Shown here piece by piece: positions 42,429-52,593 of a DNA stretch of 64,000 bases. Both the position numbers and the translations under genes were made by a program. The notes under the pieces are model-generated. The model made no database searches. It saw only the letters and a list, made by a program, of their open reading frames with translations, and was not told where the DNA came from. This DNA is from Aquirufa beregesia (GTDB taxonomy: Bacteria > Bacteroidota > Bacteroidia > Cytophagales > Spirosomataceae): contig NZ_SEWW01000007.1 of the NCBI RefSeq assembly GCF_011090385.1, forward strand, positions 1 to 64,000. The letters are read 5' to 3'. Each line of letters starts with the position of its first letter. Position 1 is the stretch's first letter.

Positions 42429-42938
42429 ATGGACACAGAAAAAAGTTTATTTTCAGAGACTCAAAAGTTTAACCAATGGTGGCTTTGGGTCGTTTTAATA
42501 GGTTTTTGTGCCTATTTTTTGTTAGGTGCATACAAGCAGCTATTTCAGGGAATAGCTTTTGGTGATAATCCCATGAGTAATCAAGGTTTGATGATAACTA
42601 GCGTCTTATTTACCGGCATCGTTTTATTATTCATAAATTTGAAATTAGAAACACACATTAAATCGAAAGGGATTTATGTGCGCTTCTTTCCTTTTCACTT
42701 TCAATTTAAATTTTATTCTTTTGACACGCTTGAAAAATCCTATGTCAGAAAATATTCTCCTTTGTGGGAATATGGAGGATGGGGACTTCGATATGGAATG
42801 TTTGGAAAAGGGAAAGCATTTAATGTCTCGGGTAATCAAGGTTTACAATTGGAATTCAAGGATGGAAGTAAACTCCTGATTGGTACGCAAAAGCCAACAG
42901 AAATAGCCAACGTTCTTACTCTTTTAGGAAAGAGCTAA
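42429..42938 (+). CDS. Membrane protein with two helices and PH-like tail
   Basis: This 169-aa protein has two membrane segments (WWLWVVLIGFCAYFLLGA near 18-36 and MITSVLFTGIVLLFINLKL near 56-75), then a cytoplasmic domain of about 90 residues. That domain has alternating strands (KGIYVRFFPFHFQFKFYSF, AFNVSGNQGLQLEFKDGSKL) and a final helix (PTEIANVLTLLGK), a PH-like layout. It resembles DUF6141-type proteins in my recall. No neighbours suggest a role. Confidence 0.65.
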   Translation: MDTEKSLFSETQKFNQWWLWVVLIGFCAYFLLGAYKQLFQGIAFGDNPMSNQGLMITSVLFTGIVLLFINLKLETHIKSKGIYVRFFPFHFQFKFYSFDTLEKSYVRKYSPLWEYGGWGLRYGMFGKGKAFNVSGNQGLQLEFKDGSKLLIGTQKPTEIANVLTLLGKS

Positions 42939-43047
42939 TTCCAGATGCCTATTTCAATGGCCATTATCCTGATTTGTTTCAAAGGTCTAACAGGCATGCC
43001 TTACATCTAATTTTGGCTTGAGTGAATTTCTTTTGTATTATTAGGCT

Positions 43048-44604
43048 ATGAAAACTTCTATCAACAACGTAACTTCTCGTTTAAGCCAGCTAGTACTTGG
43101 TTTAAGCCTTATGGCCTCTCCTTTGCTGGCCCAACAAAATCAATCATCGACCGTAAATGCTATCGTGAAAGAGGCAAAGGAGAATTCTCAACTCAAGCGC
43201 ATGGCGCATGAACTCATCGATGGTATTGGTCCTCGCTTAGTGGGCTCAACCAAAATGCTTCAAGCTAGCGATTGGGCTATTGAACAATACAAGCAATGGG
43301 GAATTGACGCGCGAAGAGAAAACTATGGAACGTGGCGTGGATGGGACCGAGGGATCTCGTCCATTGATATGGTTTCTCCTTGGATCAAATCCTTAGAGGG
43401 AACTCAATTGGCTTTTAGTCCAGCTACCAAAAAACCGAAAACAGGGGAAACCATCATTTTGGCAGATGTAGCAGATTCATTGACTTTTAAAGCTTGGTTA
43501 CCCCAAGTGAAGGGCAAATTTGTCTTGATTTCTATGCCTCAAATGACCGGAAGACCCGATTATAATTGGCAAGAATTTGCGCAAAAAGAGTCTTTTGATG
43601 CCATGAAGAAAGAGCGTGATGCTCAAACAGATGCCTGGAGAAAGCGGATCTCAAAAACAGGTCTAACCAATGCCAAATTAGCTTTAGCTTTGGAAGAAGC
43701 AGGGGCTTTGGGCATCGTTTCCAGTACCTGGTCAAATGGTTTTGGCGTGAATAAAATATTTGCTGCATTTACTAGAAAAATACCTACTGTCAATGTCGCT
43801 TTAGAAGATTATGGCCTTTTATACCGATTAACCGAGTCTGGCAATCAACCCAAAATTACGGTGAATACTCAATCCAAAGAATTGGGAACCGTTCCTACAT
43901 TCAATACACATGCCGAAATTAAGGGGACAGAAAAGCCCAACGAATATGTCATGCTTTCTGCCCACTTAGATTCATGGGATGGAGCTACTGGGGCTACCGA
44001 TAATGGTACCGGAACATTGGTGATGTTGGAGGCTATGCGAATTCTGAAAAAGGTTTATCCCAATCCTAAAAGAACCATTTTAGTGGGCCATTGGGGAAGT
44101 GAGGAACAAGGCTTAAATGGATCTAGGGCCTTTGTGGAAGACCATCCAGAAGTTGTGGTAAATTTACAAGCCTTATTCAATCAAGATAATGGAACTGGTC
44201 GAGTGGTGAATCTAGGGGGGTCTGGTTTTGCTAAAGCTAAGGATTATCTAAGTAAATGGTTGGCGGCTGTGCCGGATACCATCAAAAATCAAATTAAAAC
44301 AAATTTTCCAGGTACTCCAGGTGGGGGAGGTTCCGACTTCGCTTCTTTTGTAGCTGTAGGTGCTCCAGGTTTTAATTTAAGCTCTTTGAGCTGGTCGTAT
44401 GGAGCTTATACCTGGCATACGAACCGAGATACGTATGATAAAATTGTTTTTGATGATGTCAAAAGCAATGTCATGTTAACGGCTATTATGGTCTATATGG
44501 CTTGCGAAGAACCAGATAAAATTTCAACAGAGAAAGCTGAATTGCCTGCTGGCCCAAAGTGGCCAAATCAGGTGAAATCAAAACGGAGTGGTGGTACAAA
44601 TTAA
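43048..44604 (+). CDS. M28 family metallopeptidase
   Basis: This 518-aa exported enzyme has a signal (LSQLVLGLSLMASPLLAQ). Zinc ligands fit M28: His-Asp in MLSAHLDSWDGATGATDNGT, Glu-Glu in HWGSEEQGLNGS, and a downstream His in YTWHTNRDTYDKIVF. A PA-like insert lies around residues 120-230. It is an aminopeptidase/carboxypeptidase-type enzyme; substrate unknown. The following small gene starts about 23 bases after its stop. Confidence 0.92.
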   Translation: MKTSINNVTSRLSQLVLGLSLMASPLLAQQNQSSTVNAIVKEAKENSQLKRMAHELIDGIGPRLVGSTKMLQASDWAIEQYKQWGIDARRENYGTWRGWDRGISSIDMVSPWIKSLEGTQLAFSPATKKPKTGETIILADVADSLTFKAWLPQVKGKFVLISMPQMTGRPDYNWQEFAQKESFDAMKKERDAQTDAWRKRISKTGLTNAKLALALEEAGALGIVSSTWSNGFGVNKIFAAFTRKIPTVNVALEDYGLLYRLTESGNQPKITVNTQSKELGTVPTFNTHAEIKGTEKPNEYVMLSAHLDSWDGATGATDNGTGTLVMLEAMRILKKVYPNPKRTILVGHWGSEEQGLNGSRAFVEDHPEVVVNLQALFNQDNGTGRVVNLGGSGFAKAKDYLSKWLAAVPDTIKNQIKTNFPGTPGGGGSDFASFVAVGAPGFNLSSLSWSYGAYTWHTNRDTYDKIVFDDVKSNVMLTAIMVYMACEEPDKISTEKAELPAGPKWPNQVKSKRSGGTN

Positions 44605-44626
44605 TGTGTTAATCCTTAAATTTAAA

Positions 44627-45019
44627 ATGATGAAACATCTGAAATTTCTGTTTTTAGGCTGTTTAATGCTATTGATGAATGGTGTAGCCTTGGCGAATAG
44701 TAAAACCGATTGGAAAGAAAAAGACCAATTTCATACAGTAATGAGTCAAACTTTTCATCCTGCAGAAGAAGGTAATTTGAAGCCCATCCGAGAAAGGAGT
44801 GAAGAGATGTTATCAAAAGCGTTAGCTTGGCAAAAATCACCTATTCCTACTGCGTTCAAAAAACAAAAAGATATTCAAGTACAATTGGATAAATTAGTGA
44901 AAGGGACCCAATCCATTCGAAATAAAATCCAGCAAGGCGCTAAAGATGAGGAGATTAAAGCAGACTTAACTGCCTTGCATGATATTTTTCACGAAATTGT
45001 GGGACTTTGTAAAGAATAA
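44627..45019 (+). CDS. Small secreted helical protein
   Basis: This 130-aa protein starts at ATG 44627, which gives a signal (KHLKFLFLGCLMLLMNGVALA); an upstream in-frame GTG/ATG start would overlap M28. The mature part is all-helical (QFHTVMSQTFHPAEEGNLKP, AFKKQKDIQVQLDKLVKGTQ, LTALHDIFHEIVGLCKE), like a four-helix bundle of the cytochrome c'-type shape but with no CxxCH. The His-rich ends (FHTVMSQTFH, LHDIFH) could bind metal. Family not recognised. It is followed by the esterase gene 26 bases on. Confidence 0.65.
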   Translation: MMKHLKFLFLGCLMLLMNGVALANSKTDWKEKDQFHTVMSQTFHPAEEGNLKPIRERSEEMLSKALAWQKSPIPTAFKKQKDIQVQLDKLVKGTQSIRNKIQQGAKDEEIKADLTALHDIFHEIVGLCKE

Positions 45020-45045
45020 AGAGTGATCCAACAAAATCTATTGAA

Positions 45046-46335
45046 ATGAAAAAAATACAGTTTCTCATTTGTTTACTTTTTTCTGTCCACTTGGCTTTTG
45101 CCCAACCCACAGAAAAACAAATCAAAGTTCAAGTATCAGCAGATCATCCTGATTGGCTGTATAAACCGGGAGAAAAAGTGAATTTCTCCGTGTTGGTTTC
45201 TAAAAATGGCAGCCCCATTCCTCAAGTCAAAATTCGCTACGAAATTGGACCAGAAAAGCAGGAACCTTGGAAAAAGGATATTCAGGTTTTAGCCAATGGT
45301 TCCATGCAATTAGACGGAGGTACTTTATCTGCTGCTGGTTTTCTTCGTTGTATTGTTATTGCGGAAGTGGATGGAAAAGAATATAGGAATTTAGCCACTG
45401 TTGGTTTTTCTCCCAACTTAGTACAAGCCACAGTAGCTAATCCTAGTGATTTTGATGCTTTTTGGGATAAAGCCAAACAAGATTTAGCTAAAATTCCTTT
45501 AGATGCCAAAATGACTTTGATGCCAGAAAGATGTACCGAGAAGACCAATGTATATCATGTGAATATCCAGAATTTCAGATTAGGGGCTCGCTTGTATGGT
45601 ATTCTGTGTGTTCCTAAAAAAACGGGGAAATATCCTGCATTATTGCATGTCCCTGGAGCGGGAGTGAGACCCTATGCAGGCGACATAGCCAATGCTGAAA
45701 AAGGGATGATCACCCTTCAAATTGGTATTCATGGAATTCCTGTCAATTTGGATCCATCCGTCTATGCCGATTTAGGAGCGGGTATTTTGAATGGATACCC
45801 AACCTACAACATGGATGATAAAGATCGTTTTTTCTATAAGCGTGTCTATGTGGGATGTGTTCGGGCCAACGACTTTTTAACTTCTTTGCCCCAATTTGAC
45901 GGTCAGAATTTAGCTGTTACTGGCGGTAGTCAGGGGGGAGCTTTATCCATAGTCACAGCCGCTTTAGACAATCGGGTAAAATATGTAGGCGCATATTACC
46001 CCGCTCTTTCGGATGTAACAGGTTACTTGTTTAATCGTGCAGGTGGATGGCCACATTATTTTGATAAGAACAGTCGGGCGGTCAACGAAACCAAAGCCAA
46101 ATTAGAAACGATAGCCTATTATGATGTGGTCAATTTTGCCCGTCGATTGAAAGTTCCAGGCTTTTATTCTTGGGGTTTTAATGATGAAACATGTCCGCCT
46201 ACTTCCATGTATGCAGCATATAATGTCATTTCAGCTCCCAAAGAATTGTATTTGGCCTTGGATACAGGGCATTGGAACTATCCAGAACAGGTAGAAAAAA
46301 TGACGAATTGGTTAACCAATAATTTGATTAAATAA
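45046..46335 (+). CDS. Acetyl-xylan-esterase-like alpha/beta hydrolase (AXE1 family)
   Basis: This 429-aa exported hydrolase has a signal (KKIQFLICLLFSVHLAFAQ). An N-terminal beta-sandwich spans about residues 25-130. The catalytic domain has Ser in VTGGSQGGALS, acid in FNDETCPPTSMYAAYN and His in DTGHWNYP. AXE1 enzymes deacetylate xylan, cephalosporin C or acetylated sugars. It ends 6 bases before the convergent DUF4442 gene. Confidence 0.88.
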   Translation: MKKIQFLICLLFSVHLAFAQPTEKQIKVQVSADHPDWLYKPGEKVNFSVLVSKNGSPIPQVKIRYEIGPEKQEPWKKDIQVLANGSMQLDGGTLSAAGFLRCIVIAEVDGKEYRNLATVGFSPNLVQATVANPSDFDAFWDKAKQDLAKIPLDAKMTLMPERCTEKTNVYHVNIQNFRLGARLYGILCVPKKTGKYPALLHVPGAGVRPYAGDIANAEKGMITLQIGIHGIPVNLDPSVYADLGAGILNGYPTYNMDDKDRFFYKRVYVGCVRANDFLTSLPQFDGQNLAVTGGSQGGALSIVTAALDNRVKYVGAYYPALSDVTGYLFNRAGGWPHYFDKNSRAVNETKAKLETIAYYDVVNFARRLKVPGFYSWGFNDETCPPTSMYAAYNVISAPKELYLALDTGHWNYPEQVEKMTNWLTNNLIK

Positions 46336-46341
46336 ATCTCA

Positions 46342-46833
46342 CTAGGATTTGCTTTTCACTTTAAATGACCAAGTCAACAAAAATTCAGCCACGATCATGC
46401 CTTCTTCGTTTCTAGCAGTAGACTTGCAAACCAATTTAGTTCCTTCACCACGTTGAATAGCTGTTTGAATGGTATGTTGAATGGCTTCGCCATCTTCACA
46501 AGTAAATAAAATGATGCCAGAGGCTTTCTTAATAAAGGAAGCCTCCATTTTTTCTATCAACATACTGATGGCAGGTATTCTTTCATAAACCTGGGAAAAG
46601 GCCAACATGCCACAACTCATTTCAGCAGCCATAGCCTCCACGGCAAAATACATGGAATTGAAAGGGTTTTGGTTAAACCATGATTTCTTTACTCGTACTA
46701 CGCAAGTTTTTTCATCAAAATGCTGAATATTCAATCCAGCCCAAAAAGCAGCAGATAAGCGTTGAAGGATAAAAAACTTGAATAAAATGGGATTTCGAAT
46801 GATGCGTTGAAACTTGTGAAATGATGGATTCAT
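46342..46833 (-). CDS. DUF4442 hotdog-fold thioesterase-like protein
   Basis: This 163-aa protein has the DUF4442 pattern: FWAGLNIQHFDEKTCVVRVK and WFNQNPFNSMYFAVEAMAAE with the Glu-Met-Ala-Ala segment, then EASFIKKASGIILFTCEDGE. It is a hotdog thioesterase relative; substrate unknown. Convergent with the esterase gene; separated from the upstream lipoprotein gene by about 13 bases on the same strand, so the two may be cotranscribed. Confidence 0.82.
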   Translation of the reverse strand: MNPSFHKFQRIIRNPILFKFFILQRLSAAFWAGLNIQHFDEKTCVVRVKKSWFNQNPFNSMYFAVEAMAAEMSCGMLAFSQVYERIPAISMLIEKMEASFIKKASGIILFTCEDGEAIQHTIQTAIQRGEGTKLVCKSTARNEEGMIVAEFLLTWSFKVKSKS

Positions 46834-46846
46834 ACAGCTTAAGATC

Positions 46847-48865
46847 TTATTTTATTCGGGTTGAAAGAGTTTTTTTCAAAGGTATTTCATTTTCTGTACA
46901 AACTTCAGAAGCGGTAGATTGAATCCTATTTTGAAATGGGGGATGAGCGCCTTTGGACTTCCCAACCAGGATCTCATATAGGCCTTTGCGCTGCTTAATG
47001 GCCTCATCCCAATGGTAAAATAGATCCCACCAATTGCTTAGTTTTTGATTGTTATAGGTCAAACTATGATTCAAACCTGGAATAGACTGCCACCAAAAAA
47101 TCAACCATTTAACTTGTGCATCTTGACTGTAATCCGTCGTTTGATTGCGGCCGTAATTTTTATTTACTAAGGAATATGGGTAGACGATGTTTTTCCATAA
47201 ATCACGATTCACCTTGGTAGTAGCTCCTCCAGATGCTTGCCAATCTAAAATATCACTGCTGACTAAATTAGTATTATCATAATCATAATCAACCGAAGTA
47301 TTGGGAGGGAAATGTGTCATCCCTACCCGATTTAAGGGTAAACCGCTGGAGGGCTTGATTCCCACAAAGAAGTTCTTAAATAAGGCATTTCCTAGAGAGG
47401 GCTTATGCACTAAATTCTCAATATAATTCATTTGAGCCTCTATCTGATGTCCCCGATTATGCAAATTGGTATCAGCCCCACGGTGGCCAGAGTTGCCATA
47501 GACCACATACGTATTGTTGTAAATGGGTAAATCATTCGGGAAATAATAGGAATTGGATACATCACCTGTGCTAGGGCTCGACATGTTAGACTCCGGAAAA
47601 TTGTAATAGGTATTGGGGTCATTATATGGAGAATTGACGACTGAAGGAAATTTATCTTTAACAAAAGCATTGAACCAAATCTCTTTTACTTGGTATTGGT
47701 TGACCAAGGTGTCCATCCCTAGTTTTTGAAATAGTTTATGATAATCAAATGTTTTTAGACCCGTGATATATTGGGTAAATTCTACTTCATAGACATTGAA
47801 AAACTTGATGACCTGAAACCCAGCATAGGGTTTTGCCTCCTGAGTAGAATTAAATTGTCTAAAGCGAGAGCCTTCTTCTATGCCAAATTTGGTAATCTTC
47901 AATTCCCCTGTAAACCTATTTTTGGCCTCTTGTAAAGTCGAATTTTTTAATTCCCAGTAATCATCTGGCGCCAAATTCATATCTAGATTAATGCCATCCA
48001 ACGTAGGTAAAAAACTAATGACCACAACGGGTACAACAATGCTACTAGAACTCACAGGAGTCTTTAAAAATACATCGTAATCTGTTACATCTTCTACAGG
48101 ACTAATGGTGATGGGATAGGTCTGGCTTAGGTTCTCTAGTTCTATTTTTAACTGAATTTGCCCGCTTTTTATAGCTAGTAGGTTTTGATTCGTCAGCTTT
48201 GCCAAAGGACTATTGCTCAGGATGGAGCTTGAGAATCCTTGCTCTAGCACTTTCTTAGTACCTGATTTATAGCTTACTTCAAGCTTGATACTGTAGTTTT
48301 GAGACACAAATAAATGGGCGGGTTGATTGACTAATTTCAATGTAACAGGATAGTCCGCGACAAAAGTGGCTTTGACTTGAACCGCTTTATCTACTCGAAT
48401 GGAACTGGGATTCGATTCACTAGTTAAATCGCCTGTCCAACCTTTAAACACCCATCCTTCTACTGGACTAGCTTTCAATTGTACCACAGTGCCCGAGGAA
48501 TAGGGCGTGGAAGATTGCGTGCTGATGATGGTTTCTTGTACAGTTCCTTGCCCTTCTATTTCCACGCTTAAAGGGTAAGTCCTCTTTTCAAAATTAGCAC
48601 GAATGGTTTTGTCTGAATTCATATTCAGGCTATATGGATTCGAGGAGCCTGAAATACTTCCGCTCCAATCTTTGAAGAGGTATTCAGGGGCAGGGCTAGC
48701 TAAAAGAGAAATAAGAGAACCTTGTTCAAATGATCCTGTGGATGGTGTAACGCTTCCACCCATACTGGGAACAGCCACTACGGATAATCGATGCTCTATG
48801 GTTTCTTTCGAGCAGGAACAAAGAAGTAAACTGAAAATGAAGAAAATGGCATGTTTTTTGAACAT
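46847..48865 (-). CDS. Lipoprotein with bacterial repeat (InlB-B/GTWxG-type) domains
   Basis: This 672-aa protein starts at the ATG at 48865, which gives a lipoprotein signal (FKKHAIFFIFSLLLCSC); an upstream in-frame ATG at 48949 adds 28 residues before it. Two repeats of about 70 aa follow: LSVVAVPSMGGSVTPSTGSF with YLFKDWSGSISGSSNPYSLN, and LSVEIEGQGTVQETIISTQS with WVFKGWTGDLTSESNPSSIR. This is the Listeria-Bacteroides-type repeat. The rest (about residues 250-650) is an unrecognised secreted domain with many aromatic residues (GNSGHRGADTNLHNRGHQIE, KWLIFWWQSIPGLNHS) that may bind polysaccharide. Probably outer-membrane anchored. Confidence 0.7.
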   Translation of the reverse strand: MFKKHAIFFIFSLLLCSCSKETIEHRLSVVAVPSMGGSVTPSTGSFEQGSLISLLASPAPEYLFKDWSGSISGSSNPYSLNMNSDKTIRANFEKRTYPLSVEIEGQGTVQETIISTQSSTPYSSGTVVQLKASPVEGWVFKGWTGDLTSESNPSSIRVDKAVQVKATFVADYPVTLKLVNQPAHLFVSQNYSIKLEVSYKSGTKKVLEQGFSSSILSNSPLAKLTNQNLLAIKSGQIQLKIELENLSQTYPITISPVEDVTDYDVFLKTPVSSSSIVVPVVVISFLPTLDGINLDMNLAPDDYWELKNSTLQEAKNRFTGELKITKFGIEEGSRFRQFNSTQEAKPYAGFQVIKFFNVYEVEFTQYITGLKTFDYHKLFQKLGMDTLVNQYQVKEIWFNAFVKDKFPSVVNSPYNDPNTYYNFPESNMSSPSTGDVSNSYYFPNDLPIYNNTYVVYGNSGHRGADTNLHNRGHQIEAQMNYIENLVHKPSLGNALFKNFFVGIKPSSGLPLNRVGMTHFPPNTSVDYDYDNTNLVSSDILDWQASGGATTKVNRDLWKNIVYPYSLVNKNYGRNQTTDYSQDAQVKWLIFWWQSIPGLNHSLTYNNQKLSNWWDLFYHWDEAIKQRKGLYEILVGKSKGAHPPFQNRIQSTASEVCTENEIPLKKTLSTRIK

Positions 48866-49034
48866 GGATGAAAATGCTGTAATAGCTTTGTTAATGAAAG
48901 GTCTTATAAATATCCATTCATTTATTGAAAGTTTACTAGATTCTGACAATTATCATTAAATTACCTGTCTAGCTGGATTCATCTCAAGGTGAGGCCAATA
49001 CGGTATTTAATTTTTTATATTAACATAATATCAC

Positions 49035-49886
49035 ATGAAACGAGTTTTAAAAATCATTGCTTGGACTGTTTTTGGCTTGGTAATTAGCCTTTTTGCCTTA
49101 GGGGCATTGTTTATGTACAAAGTACAAAATGGTTTCCCCGTATCTTATGAGACAGAAAAACCTAATTTGTCATTAGCAGAAAATCAACCAGCTATTCTGT
49201 TGTTTTCTAAGACTACGGGCTTTCGGCATGGTGAATCCATAGATGCATCTAAGCCCATTATTCAGGCTATGGCCAAGAAAAATGGCTGGGCTGTGTATGA
49301 GACAGAAGAAGGTGGGGTTTTTAATGAAGAGCAATTAGCTCATTTTAAGCTGGTGATATTTAATAATTCTACGGGAAGAGTATTGAATGATGAACAACAA
49401 GTGGCCCTAGAAAAGTATGTGGAAAATGGAGGCTCATTGATGGGGATTCATGGGGCTGGGGATAACTCGCATCATTGGGATTGGTACGTAGCCAACTTGC
49501 TAGGTACTACTTTTTCCCATCATCCTTTAAATCCTCAATTTCAAAAAGCTCAAGTTCAGTTAGAATCAAGTGTTGATTCTAGTTTCAAAGCCAAGCTTCT
49601 TGCTACCTGGGTCGGAAATGATGAATGGTATGTCTTTTTTGATCAACCCAAGGACGCTCAAGTGGTATACTACATAGATGGAGAAAAGATTTTACCTAGT
49701 GGAAATATGCTTTGGATGAAGGATAAGAATTTTGGAATGGGAAAATATCATCCCGTGGCTTGGCATAAAATGGCTGGTAAGGGGAAAACGTTTTATACCT
49801 CTATGGGGCATTCTAAAGATGTTTGGGCTAATCCAGCTTATGTGAATCTGATAGAGCAAGCTATAGTGTGGTCAATTGGTGATTAA
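49035..49886 (+). CDS. ThuA domain protein, membrane anchored
   Basis: This 283-aa protein has an N-terminal membrane helix (ILKIIAWTVFGLVISLFALG) and then a ThuA/GATase1-like domain: AILLFSKTTGFRHGESIDAS, LMGIHGAGDNSHHWDWYVA and FYTSMGHSKDVWANPAYVN. ThuA is linked to trehalose or other sugar-derivative use in rhizobia; in Bacteroidota it accompanies PVC-type or DUF1080 proteins. No catalytic Cys is evident. Another ThuA gene lies at 60424. The gene stands alone here, followed by a hairpin terminator. Confidence 0.85.
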   Translation: MKRVLKIIAWTVFGLVISLFALGALFMYKVQNGFPVSYETEKPNLSLAENQPAILLFSKTTGFRHGESIDASKPIIQAMAKKNGWAVYETEEGGVFNEEQLAHFKLVIFNNSTGRVLNDEQQVALEKYVENGGSLMGIHGAGDNSHHWDWYVANLLGTTFSHHPLNPQFQKAQVQLESSVDSSFKAKLLATWVGNDEWYVFFDQPKDAQVVYYIDGEKILPSGNMLWMKDKNFGMGKYHPVAWHKMAGKGKTFYTSMGHSKDVWANPAYVNLIEQAIVWSIGD

Positions 49887-49910
49887 ATTTACCAAACGTT
49901 CTATTAAGCA

Positions 49911-49939
49911 AAACGGGTCAATCAAAGATTGACCCGTTT
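49911..49939. terminator. Bidirectional terminator hairpin
   Basis: AAACGGGTCAATC (49911-49923) and GATTGACCCGTTT (49927-49939) form a perfect 13-bp stem with an AAA loop between the convergent ThuA and receptor genes. The T-tract after it is short. Confidence 0.8.
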
Positions 49940-49968
49940 ATGTATAATATCATTAACCTACAAAAATC

Positions 49969-52593
49969 TTATTGACCCATTTGCATACCATCTTGGTTCT
50001 GATTGTTGTTTTTCTTCATGCTGTTCATGTTAAATTGTCCAAAACGAATAGACAATGTAAGACGAATCATTTGAGGGTTAGACAATCGATAGTATTTCTG
50101 AGAGAATCCTTCTCCGTATGAGTATCTTGTATTTCCTCTTGTTCTGAAAATGTCATTAGTTGCTAAAGTCAAGGATGCTAAATCGTTTTTCAAGAATGTT
50201 TTCTTGATGGCTAAATCCACTCCGTAGAATGGCTCGATGTACCCTTGAGATGAACTTTGTGCTTGTCCCATGGGTCCACCACCGCCACCTTGTCCTTGGT
50301 TTTGTGTAATTGGCATATTGGTTTTCCCTTGGTAATCCATTGAAAGTTGGATGGACCATTTTTTAGGCAATAGGAAGGTATTGTTAATTTTACCAAATAC
50401 AGTCCAAAGACCATCTGTTATCTGTGCTTTATCAATGTTGGCTGTATTGATTTTAGAATTATACATGTTCACATTGGCTGTTAAATCCCACCAGTTTTGA
50501 AGTTTATTGGTATAGGTTCCTTCAATACCATAATTGATACTTGAATTGGCGTTCACAAATGTGTTAATCAAATCTAATTTGCCACTGATAGGGTTGATTT
50601 CTTGACTTAAATAACGAGTAATCAAGTTATCCGTATACTTATAATATCCTGACAATAAGAAGGTGGCTGATCCTTTTGTTTTACTATAAGAAAGCTCACC
50701 TGAGGTAGTAAATTCGGGTACTAAGTTGGCATTACCTCTACTGATATTCAAACTGTCGCTGTAGTCTACAAATGGAATAATCTGGAAGAAATTCGGGCGA
50801 CTCACACGGCGGGTGATGCTTAATTGCAATTGATCCGTTGGTGTTAAATCTTTCTTTAAGAAGATGGATGGGAATAAGCTTAATGGATAGCTGTTGCTGA
50901 AAGTCTGGTTCGTGTTCAACAATTTACCATCGTAACTTGAGCTCTCTGCTCTCAATCCAATTTTATAAGAAATTTTGTTAGCTGTTTTTCCTGATACGGA
51001 TACATAGGCAGCATACACATTGTTTTTGTTCTCGTAATTGGTAGAAGCAGATGGGATGGACTTGTACACATCAGAACCTACCGCTTTCAAGGTATTGTTA
51101 TTTTCATTGACCAATTCAAAAAGCTGAGCTCTCACACCCATTTCAATATTGCCCTCGTTTTTCAAAGGCTTCACATAATCCGTTTGGAAAGTCATGAAAT
51201 TATTACGTCCTGAACCAATGTTTTTCTGAATTTGTGTACCAGTAATGTTACCGTTATTCAGATAGTTAGTCGTATATGTTGCATCGTTTTTGTTAGTACC
51301 TCCAAAATAGTTGAAGTCCATGCTTAACTCTTCTCCTGCTTTCGGGTAAGTGTGTTTGAATCCTAATTGTAAACCACTTGGGTTAAATTCTCTTGATGAT
51401 TCAGATAAACGATTGCTGAATGTGGTGAAATTATTTACTGTACTGGTGATTTTAATATCTTCTGTAGGAGAGAACTTACCCCCACCACCAAAGAATCCGG
51501 CTAATGACAAGGTTGTTCTATTTGTTACGGCATAATCAACACTGAATCGTGGGAAAAACATCGATCCTTTGTTTTTACTATTGATATCTTGGTATACGCT
51601 TGATTCCACCCCACCAATATTACTGCTTCTTTGACTGTTTCCTTCGGTATTGTTTCTCATGTTCATTTTCATGCCCATTAAGGTTAAGCTCCATTTGTTT
51701 TGTTGATAACTGAAGTTACCCATGATACTAGATCCACCAAAACGGTCAGCACTTAAGTTCAACATACCGTTGTAACCATTCTTTTTGTTTTTCTTTAAGA
51801 TGATATTAATGATACCAGCCATACTTCCTGAAGCATCATATTTAGCCGAAGGGTTAGTGATAACTTCCACTTTTTCAATGATATCTGCAGGGATTTGATC
51901 CATGCTTAAGCTAGTAGGTCTGCCATCAATAAACAAGGTAGGATTTGCATTTCTTACTTTCACATTACCATCGATATCCACTTGAACGGATGGAATATTT
52001 CTCATCACATCTACGGCAGTTCCGCCAGATGTGACTAAGTTTTGACCCACATTGAAGGATTTTTTATCAATGTCCATTTCCAATAAAGCTTTTGTAGAAG
52101 TAACAACTACCGCTTCTAATTCTTTGGAATCAGATAATAACTTGATATTTCCTAAGTCTTTCTCAAAAGCGGCCATCATCTTAGCCATCACAGCTGGATC
52201 TGGGGCTTGTCCAGGCTTGGGAGCAGAACTTGGATCCATTTTAGGCATTTCAAATTGAACGGGCGCTTCGTAATTTTTATAACCGACAAAGCTGATTTTC
52301 AATTTAAGACGAACGTTCACAGGGATTTCTTTGAAGTTGAAATCTCCATTTAGTTCAGCTTGTTGAGCCTTGACTAAAATGTCTTTGCTTTGTTTTGTGG
52401 CAGGATCTACAACCGTCTTAAGTAATACAACAGAAGCAAATTCTACGGGTTTGCCTTGCTCATCGACTACCTTACCGAATATGTGACCACGATTAAAATT
52501 GGCTGCATTGTTTCCTCCTGCACCAGCGGGTCCTTGTGCGAAACTGAAAAAAGAGATCAGGGCAATGATGGATGTTAAAATGGAATTTTTCAT
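49969..52593 (-). CDS. OMP_b-brl_3 TonB-dependent receptor-like barrel protein
   Basis: This 874-aa outer-membrane protein has a Sec signal (LTSIIALISFFSFAQG). A CarboxypepD_reg domain spans about residues 35-115 (GHIFGKVVDEQGKPVEFASV). A plug-like domain follows (LVTSGGTAVDVMRNIPSVQV, FIDGRPTSLSMDQIPADIIE, KVEVITNPSAKYDASGSMAG). The C-terminal barrel (OMP_b-brl_3) is about 650 residues, and an NQNQDGMQMGQ tail follows. Such proteins lack a SusD partner and often handle peptides or metal complexes. Two minus-strand promoter-like motifs lie upstream. Convergent with the ThuA gene. Confidence 0.9.
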   Translation of the reverse strand: MKNSILTSIIALISFFSFAQGPAGAGGNNAANFNRGHIFGKVVDEQGKPVEFASVVLLKTVVDPATKQSKDILVKAQQAELNGDFNFKEIPVNVRLKLKISFVGYKNYEAPVQFEMPKMDPSSAPKPGQAPDPAVMAKMMAAFEKDLGNIKLLSDSKELEAVVVTSTKALLEMDIDKKSFNVGQNLVTSGGTAVDVMRNIPSVQVDIDGNVKVRNANPTLFIDGRPTSLSMDQIPADIIEKVEVITNPSAKYDASGSMAGIINIILKKNKKNGYNGMLNLSADRFGGSSIMGNFSYQQNKWSLTLMGMKMNMRNNTEGNSQRSSNIGGVESSVYQDINSKNKGSMFFPRFSVDYAVTNRTTLSLAGFFGGGGKFSPTEDIKITSTVNNFTTFSNRLSESSREFNPSGLQLGFKHTYPKAGEELSMDFNYFGGTNKNDATYTTNYLNNGNITGTQIQKNIGSGRNNFMTFQTDYVKPLKNEGNIEMGVRAQLFELVNENNNTLKAVGSDVYKSIPSASTNYENKNNVYAAYVSVSGKTANKISYKIGLRAESSSYDGKLLNTNQTFSNSYPLSLFPSIFLKKDLTPTDQLQLSITRRVSRPNFFQIIPFVDYSDSLNISRGNANLVPEFTTSGELSYSKTKGSATFLLSGYYKYTDNLITRYLSQEINPISGKLDLINTFVNANSSINYGIEGTYTNKLQNWWDLTANVNMYNSKINTANIDKAQITDGLWTVFGKINNTFLLPKKWSIQLSMDYQGKTNMPITQNQGQGGGGGPMGQAQSSSQGYIEPFYGVDLAIKKTFLKNDLASLTLATNDIFRTRGNTRYSYGEGFSQKYYRLSNPQMIRLTLSIRFGQFNMNSMKKNNNQNQDGMQMGQ